Assembly (NCBI GenBank): GCA_017303835.1
Contig: JAFLBI010000001.1
Coordinates: 372,001-436,000 of the forward strand
Direction: 5' to 3'
Length of the DNA stretch: 64,000 bases
Source of the DNA: Chitinophagales bacterium
GTDB taxonomy: Bacteria; Bacteroidota; Bacteroidia; Chitinophagales; Chitinophagaceae
The translations under genes and the position numbers were made by a program. Positions 19,465 through 25,985 of this stretch are shown here, piece by piece. Positions within the stretch are counted from its first letter, which is position 1; every line of letters begins with the position of its first letter. The notes under the pieces are model-generated. The model worked only from the letters and a program-made list of their open reading frames with translations. It searched no databases and was not told where the DNA came from.

Positions 19465-20328
19465 AGGTTATTTCGCCTTTGTTGGTGTTCTCAAATTATT
19501 GGTTGGTGTCTACACCAACCAATAGATGATTTCTTTCGCCCTTGTTGGTATTCTCACCAACAGGGTTTTGACCTCACCCCAGCCCTCTCCAAAGGAGAGG
19601 GAGCGAGTTGTCCTTGTATCGCCTCCTGGCCCTTGTTGGTCGCCCGACCAACAAGAAATTATTTATCGCAGAGTCCCTTTCAGGAGGCCTTGCGCGGACT
19701 GGGACGCTGAACGTGTTCAATATGCATAGCCTTAATTTTTAGCTCGGTGGGGACACCTCGCTTGGCGTTAAGTGTGTTGTGTAAGTGTATTATCACCGCC
19801 AATGGTTGGTGTCCGCACCAACCACCACATTACATTTTTTCCGGCTTGTGAAGACAGCAACCCGTAATAAGCTCGGTGGGGACACCTCGCTTGGCGTTTG
19901 TGAAAATTTTGGCCCCTGTTGGTGTTTTCGCCAACAGTTTTTAACCTCACCCCATCCCAAACCTTCGCTAAAGCTTCGGTTTGTAAACATCTCCAAAGGA
20001 GAGGGGGCGATTTTTTCCGCCACTGTTGGTGTTATCATCACCCTCCTCCTGCACTAAGGTTTCGGATGGTAAAACGCTAAAGCTTCGGGTGACAAGCCAC
20101 AGTTTTTTGACCTCACCCCAGCCCTCTCCAAAGGAGAGGGGGCGATTTGATCTTGTATCGCCCCTGTTGGTGTTCTCAAATTATTGGTTGGTGTCTCCAC
20201 CAACCAATAGATGATTTCTTTCCCGGCAGGTGAAGACACCAGCCGGTAATGAGATATTCTTATAAGGAATAAACCCCCATTTCCTGCATGTAACTGCTTC
20301 GTAAATTAGGAAACCAAAACGGGGGATC
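19465..20328. repeat. mosaic of short inverted and direct repeats, no gene
   Basis: This stretch holds no credible gene. It contains several families of repeats. Family 1 is GGTTGGTG-N4-CACCAACC hairpins at 19501-19520, 19804-19823 and 20186-20205, with related GTTGGT hairpins at 19544-19561, 19632-19655 and 19916-19937. Family 2 is CCTCACCCC...CTCCAAAGGAGAGGG at about 19571, 19946 and 20111. Family 3 is a 29-bp direct repeat, 19741-19769 and 19870-19898. Family 4 is a 57-bp direct repeat, 19481-19537 and 20166-20222, with one visible mismatch. The open frames here are translations of these repeats. Confidence 0.85.
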
Positions 20329-20550
20329 ATGCAAGCAAAAATCTTGAAACTAGTTGCTGTCTTAATGGCCATAGTGGCATTGGCGCATTTGGTGCAATTC
20401 AGCCAGTTTAATCAGTATTTGGATAAGAATGAATCTTTTTCTTACCAGGCCGGACAGGTTTTTGTTAAACTGTTCAGGGTTGGGGCTTATGCTGCATTCA
20501 GTTATTTGTTTTGGTTGAAAGCCAACAAGATGGAGAAAGCAAGGGCTTAA
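20329..20550 (+). CDS. small membrane protein, 73 residues
   Basis: The product has two hydrophobic segments (about residues 6-24, KLVAVLMAIVALAHLVQF, and about 45-62, KLFRVGAYAAFSYLFWLKA) separated by a short polar loop, and a basic C-terminus. It has no recognisable motif. It is isolated: repeat mosaic lies upstream and another GGTTGGTG hairpin begins 9 bp after the stop. The hydrophobic pattern and lack of repeat-derived sequence inside the frame support a real gene. Function unknown. Confidence 0.6.
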   Translation: MQAKILKLVAVLMAIVALAHLVQFSQFNQYLDKNESFSYQAGQVFVKLFRVGAYAAFSYLFWLKANKMEKARA

Positions 20551-20558
20551 TATTTATT

Positions 20559-20578
20559 GGTTGGTGTCTCCACCAACC
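20559..20578. repeat. GGTTGGTG/CACCAACC inverted repeat
   Basis: A 20-bp hairpin (8-bp arms, TCTC between) of the same family as 20186-20205. The two copies flank the 73-residue gene. Confidence 0.8.
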
Positions 20579-20585
20579 ACCCACA

Positions 20586-20623
20586 CGGGAAATTTCCCGT
20601 TTTGGAATGGGAAATTTCCCATT
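20586..20623. repeat. twin palindromes with GGGAAATTTCCC cores
   Basis: CGGGAAATTTCCCG (20586-20599) and AATGGGAAATTTCCCATT (20606-20623) are perfect palindromes with an identical 12-bp core, separated by six bases. Each arm is self-complementary, so either could be a dimeric protein-binding site or a cruciform. Confidence 0.85.
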
Positions 20624-20775
20624 AAAATACCGTTGTTTAACGGGTTGACTTTTTGAAAGGCGTGGGGTAGATTTGGAATTGATAAACGTTTCTAAACGCT
20701 TATACACGGAATTTGAGTTTTGCAGATTTGGCTGATACTCAAATATTGTAAACGTTTAGTTGCGCAAATCTCTGA

Positions 20776-21512
20776 GTTATGCGGCAGCTTAAAGGACAAC
20801 ACAATGGACAACTAACAAGACAATAAAATGGGATTTGGTTTTAATTTATTTTTCGTTTTTATCCTTGTTCCATTGACGGGTATTCTCTTGGTGACATGGT
20901 TGCTAACAAGAAAGAAAATTTTCGGTAAGACACTTGGACTGATTTGGCTTGCAATATTCGGACTTACATTGCTTTCTGGTATCACTCAATGGTTGACAGC
21001 AAAGACAGAATTGAAAAAGAAAGACTATTACGGAGAGTATATTGTAAATCGTGACTATTTCCCAGGCAGACAAGCGGACTGGCAATACGATAATTTTAGG
21101 TTTGAAATCAAAGAGGACGATTCTATATACTTTCACGTGACAAACAAAGACAAAATATTAAAAACATATCGTGGGACAATTACATCTACAAAACCATATA
21201 GTTCGGAACGACTGATAATAAAAATGCAACAACCAACTCACCACATTATGATAAGCAACCCGACAACTTATCGTAGCGCTTGGAGTTTTTATTTAGTATT
21301 TTACTCACCAAAGTTTAACAACGTTTATTTCAAAAAAGGCCAATGGAAACCACTGGACAAATAGACGACAGAAAAGAAAGCCGACCGCATAACAGCCGTT
21401 TGCCGCAATGGGGGCTGACGTGGTTAAATCAAGTGCAGTGCTTCTATCAACATTTGTGCTTGGTTGAAAGTCAAGTGTTCCGAAATCCCCCACTTCGGCA
21501 AGCGGCAAAACG
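20776..21512 (+). mobile_element. integron-cassette-like unit
   Basis: The unit begins at GTTATGCGG (20776-20784), and its reverse complement CCGCATAAC occurs at 21385-21393, just after the single gene inside. An attC-like inverted structure follows and ends at GTTA (21512-21515). This is the arrangement of an integron cassette: one gene without an obvious promoter, then attC. The core GTTATGC departs from the classical GTTRRRY, and no integrase lies in the window, so this is a proposal. Confidence 0.45.
20828..21364 (+). CDS. hypothetical membrane protein in cassette-like unit
   Basis: A 178-residue protein with two membrane segments (about residues 5-26 and 33-54) followed by a soluble beta-rich domain (about 60-178) containing YYGEYIVNRDYFPG. 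The soluble part could sit outside the inner membrane. No family is recognised. Base composition is more AT-rich than the flanking core genes, and the frame is enclosed by the matching ends of a cassette-like unit, which suggests acquisition by transfer. The start at 20828 gives the membrane segment directly at the N-terminus. Confidence 0.65.
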   Translation: MGFGFNLFFVFILVPLTGILLVTWLLTRKKIFGKTLGLIWLAIFGLTLLSGITQWLTAKTELKKKDYYGEYIVNRDYFPGRQADWQYDNFRFEIKEDDSIYFHVTNKDKILKTYRGTITSTKPYSSERLIIKMQQPTHHIMISNPTTYRSAWSFYLVFYSPKFNNVYFKKGQWKPLDK

Positions 21513-21515
21513 TTA
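21385..21515 (+). repeat. attC-like imperfect inverted repeat
   Basis: The left end is CCGCATAAC (21385-21393), followed by GTTTGCCGC (21398-21406) and TGGGGG (21409-21414). The right arm has CCCCCA (21487-21492), GCGGCAAAAC (21502-21511) and GTTA (21512-21515). The arms pair with interruptions across a central segment of about 70 bases. Length of about 130 bp lies within the range of known attC sites. Confidence 0.45.
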
Positions 21516-21545
21516 CTACTAAGAAATAGATTTGAACATCACAAT

Positions 21546-21576
21546 AAAAAAGCCCTCAATTGCTTGAGGGCTTTTT
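21546..21576. terminator. terminator, distal copy of the tRNA/GIY-YIG array
   Basis: Perfect stem AGCCCTCAA/TTGAGGGCT with loop TTGC, flanked by A-run and T-run so it works on either strand. It is the third copy of the hairpin at 21918-21948 and 22290-22320 and closes the array on the minus strand. Confidence 0.85.
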
Positions 21577-21587
21577 CGTTCAGGATG

Positions 21588-21664
21588 CGGACCGGACGGG
21601 ACTCGAATGCTGACGCAAGGTCAGCATGCCGACAGCTGCGTTGCAGCATCGTCGGCACCCGCGA
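21588..21664 (-). pseudogene. tRNA-Asp 3' remnant with 50-bp T-loop insert (distal copy)
   Basis: Plus-strand bases 21588-21606 match the 3' end of the tRNA-Asp at 22332-22350, and 21657-21664 match the other half of its T-arm. Bases 21607-21656 are an insert between them. The acceptor 5' half, D-arm and anticodon arm are absent, so it cannot fold as a tRNA. Confidence 0.85.
21607..21656. repeat. paired-hairpin insert, copy 1
   Basis: Two adjacent hairpins make up exactly 50 bp. The first is ATGCTGAC-GCAAG-GTCAGCAT (21607-21627). The second (21628-21656) has outer stem GCCGAC/GTCGGC and inner stem GCTGC/GCAGC with loop GTT. It recurs at 21979-22028 with the only differences in the second loop. 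Confidence 0.85.
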
Positions 21665-21665
21665 T

Positions 21666-21917
21666 TTATTCGCTGTATTTTTCAATGAATGCTTGTAATC
21701 TCATGCGAGATAAATTCTTCAACTTTTTCTCCAACTGCATCGCTTCGGCTCTGGTCGCTTTCTGTGTTGTCCAAACTAATTGCCATGGGGTATAAGGAGC
21801 AGTTGCTTTTTCGCTACCAGCATTGTGTCTTTTTATGCGGTCATCAATGTCCGCAGTTTGACCGATGTAATAACGATCAGCGCTTTCAGAATAAAGTATG
21901 TAGACATTATAGCACAT
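21666..21917 (-). CDS. GIY-YIG nuclease family protein (distal copy)
   Basis: An 83-residue protein made only of a GIY-YIG domain. Motifs are VYILYS and YYIGQT (the GIY and YIG halves), the catalytic-type Arg in DDRIKRHNAG, and the Glu in EAMQLEKKLKN. Length matches stand-alone UPF0213/YhbQ-like members. The closest relative in the window is the copy at 22041-22289, with only a handful of residue differences, so both copies are probably under selection. The ATG begins immediately after the T-run of the preceding terminator, and no separate promoter is visible. The domain cuts DNA in related proteins; a role in moving this tRNA-linked unit is inference. Confidence 0.85.
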   Translation of the reverse strand: MCYNVYILYSESADRYYIGQTADIDDRIKRHNAGSEKATAPYTPWQLVWTTQKATRAEAMQLEKKLKNLSRMRLQAFIEKYSE

Positions 21918-21948
21918 AAAAAAGCCCCCAATTGCTTGAGGGCTTTTT
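21918..21948. terminator. terminator, middle copy of the array
   Basis: Stem AAAAAGCCCYCAA/TTGAGGGCTTTTT with loop TTGC, nearly identical to the copy at 22290-22320. On the minus strand it follows the middle tRNA remnant and abuts the ATG of the distal GIY-YIG gene. Confidence 0.8.
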
Positions 21949-21959
21949 CGGTTAAGATG

Positions 21960-22037
21960 CGGACCGGACGGGACTCGAATGCTGACGCAAGGTCAGCATG
22001 CCGACAGCTGCTGAGCAGCATCGTCGGCACCCGCGAC
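21960..22037 (-). pseudogene. tRNA-Asp 3' remnant with 50-bp T-loop insert (middle copy)
   Basis: Plus-strand 21960-21978 equals the tRNA-Asp 3' end, and ACCCGCGAC at 22029-22037 equals the other side of the T-arm. A 50-bp insert (21979-22028) separates them. The 5' two thirds of the tRNA are missing. Confidence 0.85.
21979..22028. repeat. paired-hairpin insert, copy 2
   Basis: Same two hairpins as 21607-21656. Stems are identical; the loop of the second hairpin reads TGA here and GTT in copy 1. Confidence 0.85.
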
Positions 22038-22040
22038 ACA

Positions 22041-22289
22041 TCAGCTGTATTTTTCAATGAATGCTTGTAATCGTATGCGAGATAAATTTTTCAGCTTTTT
22101 CTCCAATTGCATCGCTTCGGCTCTGGTCGCTTTCTGTGTTGTCCAAACCACTTGCCATGGGGTATAAGGCGCCGTTGCTTTTTCGTTGCCAGCGTTGTGT
22201 CTTTTTATGCGGTCTTCAATGTCCGCAGTTTGCCCAATGTAATAACGATCGGCACTTGCTGAGTAAAGTATGTAGACATTATAGCACAT
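22041..22289 (-). CDS. GIY-YIG nuclease family protein (tRNA-proximal copy)
   Basis: An 82-residue GIY-YIG protein with the same motifs as its neighbour: VYILYS, YYIGQT, Arg in EDRIKRHNAG, Glu in EAMQLEKKLKN. It starts just after the terminator of tRNA-Asp on the minus strand and ends 3 bp before a tRNA 3' remnant. The only obvious source of transcription is read-through from the tRNA promoter. Stand-alone GIY-YIG domains of this size have no firmly known role in Bacteroidota; nicking or cleaving DNA is the family activity. Confidence 0.85.
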   Translation of the reverse strand: MCYNVYILYSASADRYYIGQTADIEDRIKRHNAGNEKATAPYTPWQVVWTTQKATRAEAMQLEKKLKNLSRIRLQAFIEKYS

Positions 22290-22320
22290 AAAAAAGCCCC
22301 CAATTGCTTGAGGGCTTTTT
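22290..22320. terminator. tRNA-Asp terminator
   Basis: Stem AAAAAGCCCTCAA / TTGGGGGCTTTTT read on the minus strand, with a U-run, 11 bp after the tRNA-Asp 3' end. The T-run directly precedes the GIY-YIG start codon. Confidence 0.85.
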
Positions 22321-22331
22321 CGTTCAGGATG

Positions 22332-22405
22332 CGGACCGGACGGGACTCGAACCCGCGACCTCCGCCGTGACAGGGCGGCATTCTAACCAACTGAACTACC
22401 GATCC
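22332..22405 (-). tRNA. tRNA-Asp (anticodon GTC)
   Basis: On the minus strand a 74-nt cloverleaf: acceptor GGATCGG pairs with CCGGTCC, discriminator G, anticodon stem CCGCC/GGCGG with loop CTGTCAC, and T-arm GCGGG/CCCGT around TTCGAGT. CCA is not encoded. It is the only intact tRNA in the window and the parent of the two 3' remnants downstream. Confidence 0.95.
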
Positions 22406-22528
22406 TTACCAGATTACAGAAAGATTTTTCCGTTTTCGGGACGGCAAAGATAAGGGGATTGTATTTGTTCAAACAAATCTTTTCCCGAAAAAATTACAAG
22501 CCCTAATTTTACCGCTCAAGCACGAAAT

Positions 22529-23518
22529 ATGCCCCAGTACCCCAACAGACAATTTCTTGATTTCGAACAACCTATCAAGGAATTATACGAGCAGATCGAT
22601 GCTACCAAAAAGCTCGCAGAAAAGAATCCCAAGATAGATTATACGGCTACGCTGGCCCAGCTGGAACAATCCATTCTGGACCGCAGAAAAGACATCACCG
22701 CTTCACTCACGCCCTGGCAGAAAGTGCAGCTGAGCCGTCATCCGGATCGTCCCTACACACTCAAGTACATCGATAAAATGTGCACCAATTTCGTAGAGCT
22801 GCATGGCGACCGCGGTGTAAAAGACGATAAAGCCATGGTGGGTGGTTTTGCTCAATTGGATGGCGAAACCGTGATGATCATCGGTCAGCAAAAAGGGATC
22901 AATACCAAAATGCGTCAGCTGCGCAATTTCGGTATGGCCAATCCGGAAGGTTATCGCAAAGCACTGCGCTTGATGAAGCTGGCAGAGAAATTCGATAAGC
23001 CCATCATTACTTTAATTGATACCCCAGGTGCTTATCCCGGACTGGAAGCAGAAGAGCGCGGTCAGGGTGAAGCCATTGCCCGTAATATCTATGAAATGAT
23101 TCGCCTGAAAGTACCTGTGATCTGTGTGATCATTGGAGAAGGTGCATCGGGTGGTGCATTTGGTATTGGTGTGGGCGATAGAACCCTGATGATGGAGAAT
23201 ACTTGGTACACGGTGATCTCTCCGGAAAGCTGTAGTTCCATTCTCTGGCGCAGCTGGGATAAAAAAGAAGTGGCTGCTGAACAGTTGAAACTTACGGCCA
23301 AGGATATGCATGGTTTTGGTCTCGTAGATGAGGTGGTAGAAGAGCCTGTAGGCGGCGCACATTGGGATTATGATGAAGCAGGCGCCTTGCTGAAGAAACA
23401 TATCCTGAAAGCGCTGAACGAAGCCAAGCAAATGCAGCCAGCAGAAAGAGTAAACTATCGTATTGAAAAATATGGCAAAATGGGCTTCTGGGAAGAAGTA
23501 CCCATGGCCGCACAATAA
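22529..23518 (+). CDS. accA: acetyl-CoA carboxylase carboxyltransferase subunit alpha
   Basis: A 329-residue protein, close to the family's usual 315-325. It forms the carboxyltransferase half of acetyl-CoA carboxylase with AccD and makes malonyl-CoA for fatty-acid synthesis in the cytoplasm. The conserved features are the N-terminal helix pair, [20 protein letters not shown], the glycine-rich [16 protein letters not shown] and [13 protein letters not shown] box TAATTTTA at 22504-22511 with TTTT 20 nt upstream could be its promoter. dapA follows after 6 bp, so the two are probably co-transcribed. Confidence 0.96.
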   Translation: MPQYPNRQFLDFEQPIKELYEQIDATKKLAEKNPKIDYTATLAQLEQSILDRRKDITASLTPWQKVQLSRHPDRPYTLKYIDKMCTNFVELHGDRGVKDDKAMVGGFAQLDGETVMIIGQQKGINTKMRQLRNFGMANPEGYRKALRLMKLAEKFDKPIITLIDTPGAYPGLEAEERGQGEAIARNIYEMIRLKVPVICVIIGEGASGGAFGIGVGDRTLMMENTWYTVISPESCSSILWRSWDKKEVAAEQLKLTAKDMHGFGLVDEVVEEPVGGAHWDYDEAGALLKKHILKALNEAKQMQPAERVNYRIEKYGKMGFWEEVPMAAQ

Positions 23519-23524
23519 GCAAGC

Positions 23525-24409
23525 ATGTCGTTGACCAATGTTTTACGTGGAACCGGTGTAGCACTGGTAACCCCTTTTCAGCAAGATGGCAGTGTAGATT
23601 ATGCTGCACTGGATAAGCTGATTGATTTTGTATTGGCCGGTGGTGTAGAATACCTCGTTACTTTAGGTACTACCGGTGAAACACCCACATTGGATAAGGC
23701 AGAGAAAAAAGCTGTCGCCAATTTCACCTTCGATAAGGTAGCAGGCAAAGTGCCAGTAGTGATTGGCATTGGCGGTAACAATACCAAAGAACTTTTGCAT
23801 GATCTGGAAAGCTTTCCTGTTGAGCGTGCAGTGGCGGTATTGAGTGCATCACCTTATTACAATAAGCCATCACAAGAAGGTTTGTTTGAACATTATAAAG
23901 CATTGGCAGCCGCATCGGCCAAGCCCTTGATCTTATACAATGTGCCCGGCAGAACAGGTAGAAACCTGAATGCATCTACTACTATTCGTTTGGCGAAAGA
24001 AGTCCCCAATATTGCCGGTATCAAAGAAGCTAGCGGCGATATGACGCAGTGCATGCAGATCCTGCGCGATAAGCCCGAAGGATTTTTAGTAGTAAGTGGA
24101 GATGATAACCTGGTATTGCCACAGATCGCTTGCGGTATGGATGGCGTGATCAGCGTTGCGGCTAACTGTTTCCCCAAGGATTTCAGCAATATGACCCGCG
24201 CTGCATTGGCCGGTGATTATGCAACAGCGAGAAGTCTGCACTATAAATTATTGCAAGGCTATGACCTGCTCTTTGCAGAAAACAATCCTGCCGGTGTAAA
24301 AGCATTCTTAGCTGAGTTGAACATTATTCAAAATGTATTGCGTTTACCTTGTACACCACTCAGTGCAGGTTTACATCAGCAGTTGAAGGCTTACTTGCAA
24401 TCACTCTAA
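23525..24409 (+). CDS. dapA: 4-hydroxy-tetrahydrodipicolinate synthase
   Basis: A 294-residue TIM-barrel aldolase of normal length. It condenses pyruvate with aspartate semialdehyde, the first committed step to lysine and diaminopimelate. Visible motifs are GTTGETPTL (pyruvate-binding Thr pair), LYNVPGRTG with the catalytic Tyr, and the Schiff-base Lys in AGIKEASGD. It lies 6 bp after accA on the same strand and is followed by a clear terminator. Confidence 0.96.
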   Translation: MSLTNVLRGTGVALVTPFQQDGSVDYAALDKLIDFVLAGGVEYLVTLGTTGETPTLDKAEKKAVANFTFDKVAGKVPVVIGIGGNNTKELLHDLESFPVERAVAVLSASPYYNKPSQEGLFEHYKALAAASAKPLILYNVPGRTGRNLNASTTIRLAKEVPNIAGIKEASGDMTQCMQILRDKPEGFLVVSGDDNLVLPQIACGMDGVISVAANCFPKDFSNMTRAALAGDYATARSLHYKLLQGYDLLFAENNPAGVKAFLAELNIIQNVLRLPCTPLSAGLHQQLKAYLQSL

Positions 24410-24430
24410 GAGATTCTAATAAAATGTTAA

Positions 24431-24456
24431 TCCCCACGATTTCGTGGGGATTTTTG
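24431..24456 (+). terminator. terminator after dapA
   Basis: Stem TCCCCACGA/TCGTGGGGA (24431-24450) followed by TTTTTG, 21 bp after the dapA stop. Confidence 0.9.
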
Positions 24457-24514
24457 TTTTGTGTAAATCCAACCAAGCAACAATGGCGTAGATGATGGAA
24501 ACAAAATTTACACA

Positions 24515-25066
24515 ATGAAAAAAATCCTCACATTGCTGTTGGGTGTAGTAACACTGGCACAGGTTAGCGCGCAGAACATGGAAAAAACTGTTGAAGTGGG
24601 TGGTGCACCTATGTATCCATCTAAGAACATTGTAGAAAACGCAGTTAACTCAAAAGACCATACCACATTGGTAGCTGCAGTAAAAGCTGCCGGTTTGGTA
24701 GAAACTTTAATGAGTGCTGGTCCGTTCACCGTATTTGCACCAACTAACGCAGCATTTGGCAAATTACCTGCAGGTACTGTAGAAACACTGGTGAAGCCTG
24801 AGAACAAGAGCACGCTCACAAAAATCCTGACTTACCATGTAGTAGCAGGCAAGCTGGATGCAAAAACAATTGCAGCAAAAATTAAGGAAGGTAATGGCAC
24901 AGCCGTATTAACTACGGTACAAGGCAGTACACTTCGTGTATCTATGAAGGGCAAGAATGTGGTATTGACTGATGAGAAAGGTGGTACAGCTATTGTGACC
25001 ATTAAAGATGTGTACCAGAGCAACGGTGTGATCCATGTGATTGATACCGTTGTGATGCCAGGGTAG
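24515..25066 (+). CDS. fasciclin-domain secreted protein
   Basis: A 183-residue protein with a signal peptide (residues 1-20, ending QVSAQ) and one fasciclin/beta-Ig-H3 domain (about 45-182). The domain motifs are GPFTVFAPTNAAFGKLP, LTYHVVAGK and the closing GVIHVIDTVVMPG. Fasciclin domains mediate weak adhesion at the cell surface; the exact role here is unknown. It is a single-gene unit between two terminators. A paralogous fasciclin gene starts at the right edge of the window. Confidence 0.92.
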   Translation: MKKILTLLLGVVTLAQVSAQNMEKTVEVGGAPMYPSKNIVENAVNSKDHTTLVAAVKAAGLVETLMSAGPFTVFAPTNAAFGKLPAGTVETLVKPENKSTLTKILTYHVVAGKLDAKTIAAKIKEGNGTAVLTTVQGSTLRVSMKGKNVVLTDEKGGTAIVTIKDVYQSNGVIHVIDTVVMPG

Positions 25067-25084
25067 GGGTTTTGGTTTGATGTT

Positions 25085-25113
25085 AAAAAGCGATGGGTAA
25101 CCATCGCTTTTTT
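25085..25113. terminator. terminator after fasciclin gene
   Basis: Stem AAAAAGCGATGG/CCATCGCTTTTTT with loop GTAA, 18 bp after the stop. A and T runs on both sides allow either direction. Confidence 0.9.
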
Positions 25114-25148
25114 GTTTGACGAAGGTTAACTTTACCGAAAATATTGTT

Positions 25149-25955
25149 ATGTCTGTATTTCAGGATAAAGTAGTGGTGATTACCGGTGGTTCTGATGGAA
25201 TTGGAAAAGCACTGGTTGAAACATTTGTGGAGTTAGGCGCCAAAGTGGCTACCTGTGGACGTAACTATGATAAACTCTATCATGTAAAATCTTTGTGTCC
25301 CGGTAAGCCTTTACTCATTCATACGGCTGATGTGAGTAAGGAAGCTGATTGCAGAAGTTTTATTGATGCTGTCATCAATTATTATGGCACGATAGATATC
25401 CTCATCAACAATGCCGGTGTGTCCATGCGTTCACAAGTGAAGGATGTGGAGTTGGATACGATTCGTCGTGTGATGGACATCAATTTCTGGGGTACAGTGT
25501 ATTGCACCAAATTCGCCCTGCCGCATATCTTGAAAAACAAAGGCACAGTAGTAGGTGTGTCATCTATTGCAGGCTATCGCGGCTTGCCCGGCAGAAGTGG
25601 TTACTCTGCTTCCAAGTTTGCGGTGAATGGTTGGTTAGAAGCATTGCGTACAGAATTGTTAGAGTCTGGTGTAAATGTGATGTGGGTTTGTCCCGGCTTT
25701 ACCACTTCCAATATTCGCAATGTAGCATTGAACAAGGAAGGCAAACCACAGGGTGAATCGCCCATGGATGAGAGCAAGATGATGAGTTCTGAGGAATGTG
25801 CCCAGCACATCATCAAAGCCATTGAAAAGCGTAAGCGCACCCTGGTCTTAACCTTTACAGGTAAGCAAACTGTATTCCTGAATCGTTTCTTCCCTTCACT
25901 GGCGGATAAAATGGTCCGCAAGTTTTTCTTCAAAAACGGTGAGTTGGTGAAATAA
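25149..25955 (+). CDS. short-chain dehydrogenase/reductase
   Basis: A 268-residue classical SDR. The N-terminal Rossmann motif is GGSDGIGKA, followed by NNAG, the catalytic Ser in VSSIAG and YSASK with the Tyr-Lys pair. A C-terminal basic segment could touch membrane. I start at ATG 25149 because a possible -7 box TAACTTTA (25127-25134) lies between it and the alternative 25116, and because the domain begins at once. Substrate is not evident; the C-terminal extension resembles ketoreductases acting on lipids, but this is weak. It precedes the SAM hydrolase gene by 30 bp. Confidence 0.85.
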   Translation: MSVFQDKVVVITGGSDGIGKALVETFVELGAKVATCGRNYDKLYHVKSLCPGKPLLIHTADVSKEADCRSFIDAVINYYGTIDILINNAGVSMRSQVKDVELDTIRRVMDINFWGTVYCTKFALPHILKNKGTVVGVSSIAGYRGLPGRSGYSASKFAVNGWLEALRTELLESGVNVMWVCPGFTTSNIRNVALNKEGKPQGESPMDESKMMSSEECAQHIIKAIEKRKRTLVLTFTGKQTVFLNRFFPSLADKMVRKFFFKNGELVK

Positions 25956-25985
25956 GGAGGGCGGGCTTGTCGTTTAACAAGCGGC

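Larger units (their letters stand above)
21577..22327 (-). mobile_element. tandem 372-bp tRNA-Asp/GIY-YIG units (two copies)
   Basis: The tRNA 3'-end motif GATGCGGACCGGACGGGACT starts at 21584, 21956 and 22328, two steps of exactly 372 bp. In minus-strand order each unit after the intact tRNA holds a terminator, a GIY-YIG gene, then a tRNA-Asp 3' remnant whose T-loop is split by a 50-bp insert. This is the order left by repeated integration at a tRNA 3' end, though no integrase is present. Confidence 0.75.

Noticed and set aside
19459..20239. Several open frames of 60-90 codons on both strands
   Set aside because: They are translations of the short repeat families in this gap, differ in frame between copies and have no protein-like features.
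21584..22037. Two extra tRNA-Asp genes
   Set aside because: Only the 3' end and half of the T-arm are present; anticodon, D-arm and acceptor 5' strand are missing.
21689..22390. Plus- and minus-strand frames overlapping the tRNA/GIY-YIG array
   Set aside because: They are shadows of the GIY-YIG genes or read through the tRNA and its remnants; the tRNA-derived stretch gives the familiar FESRPVRI artefact.
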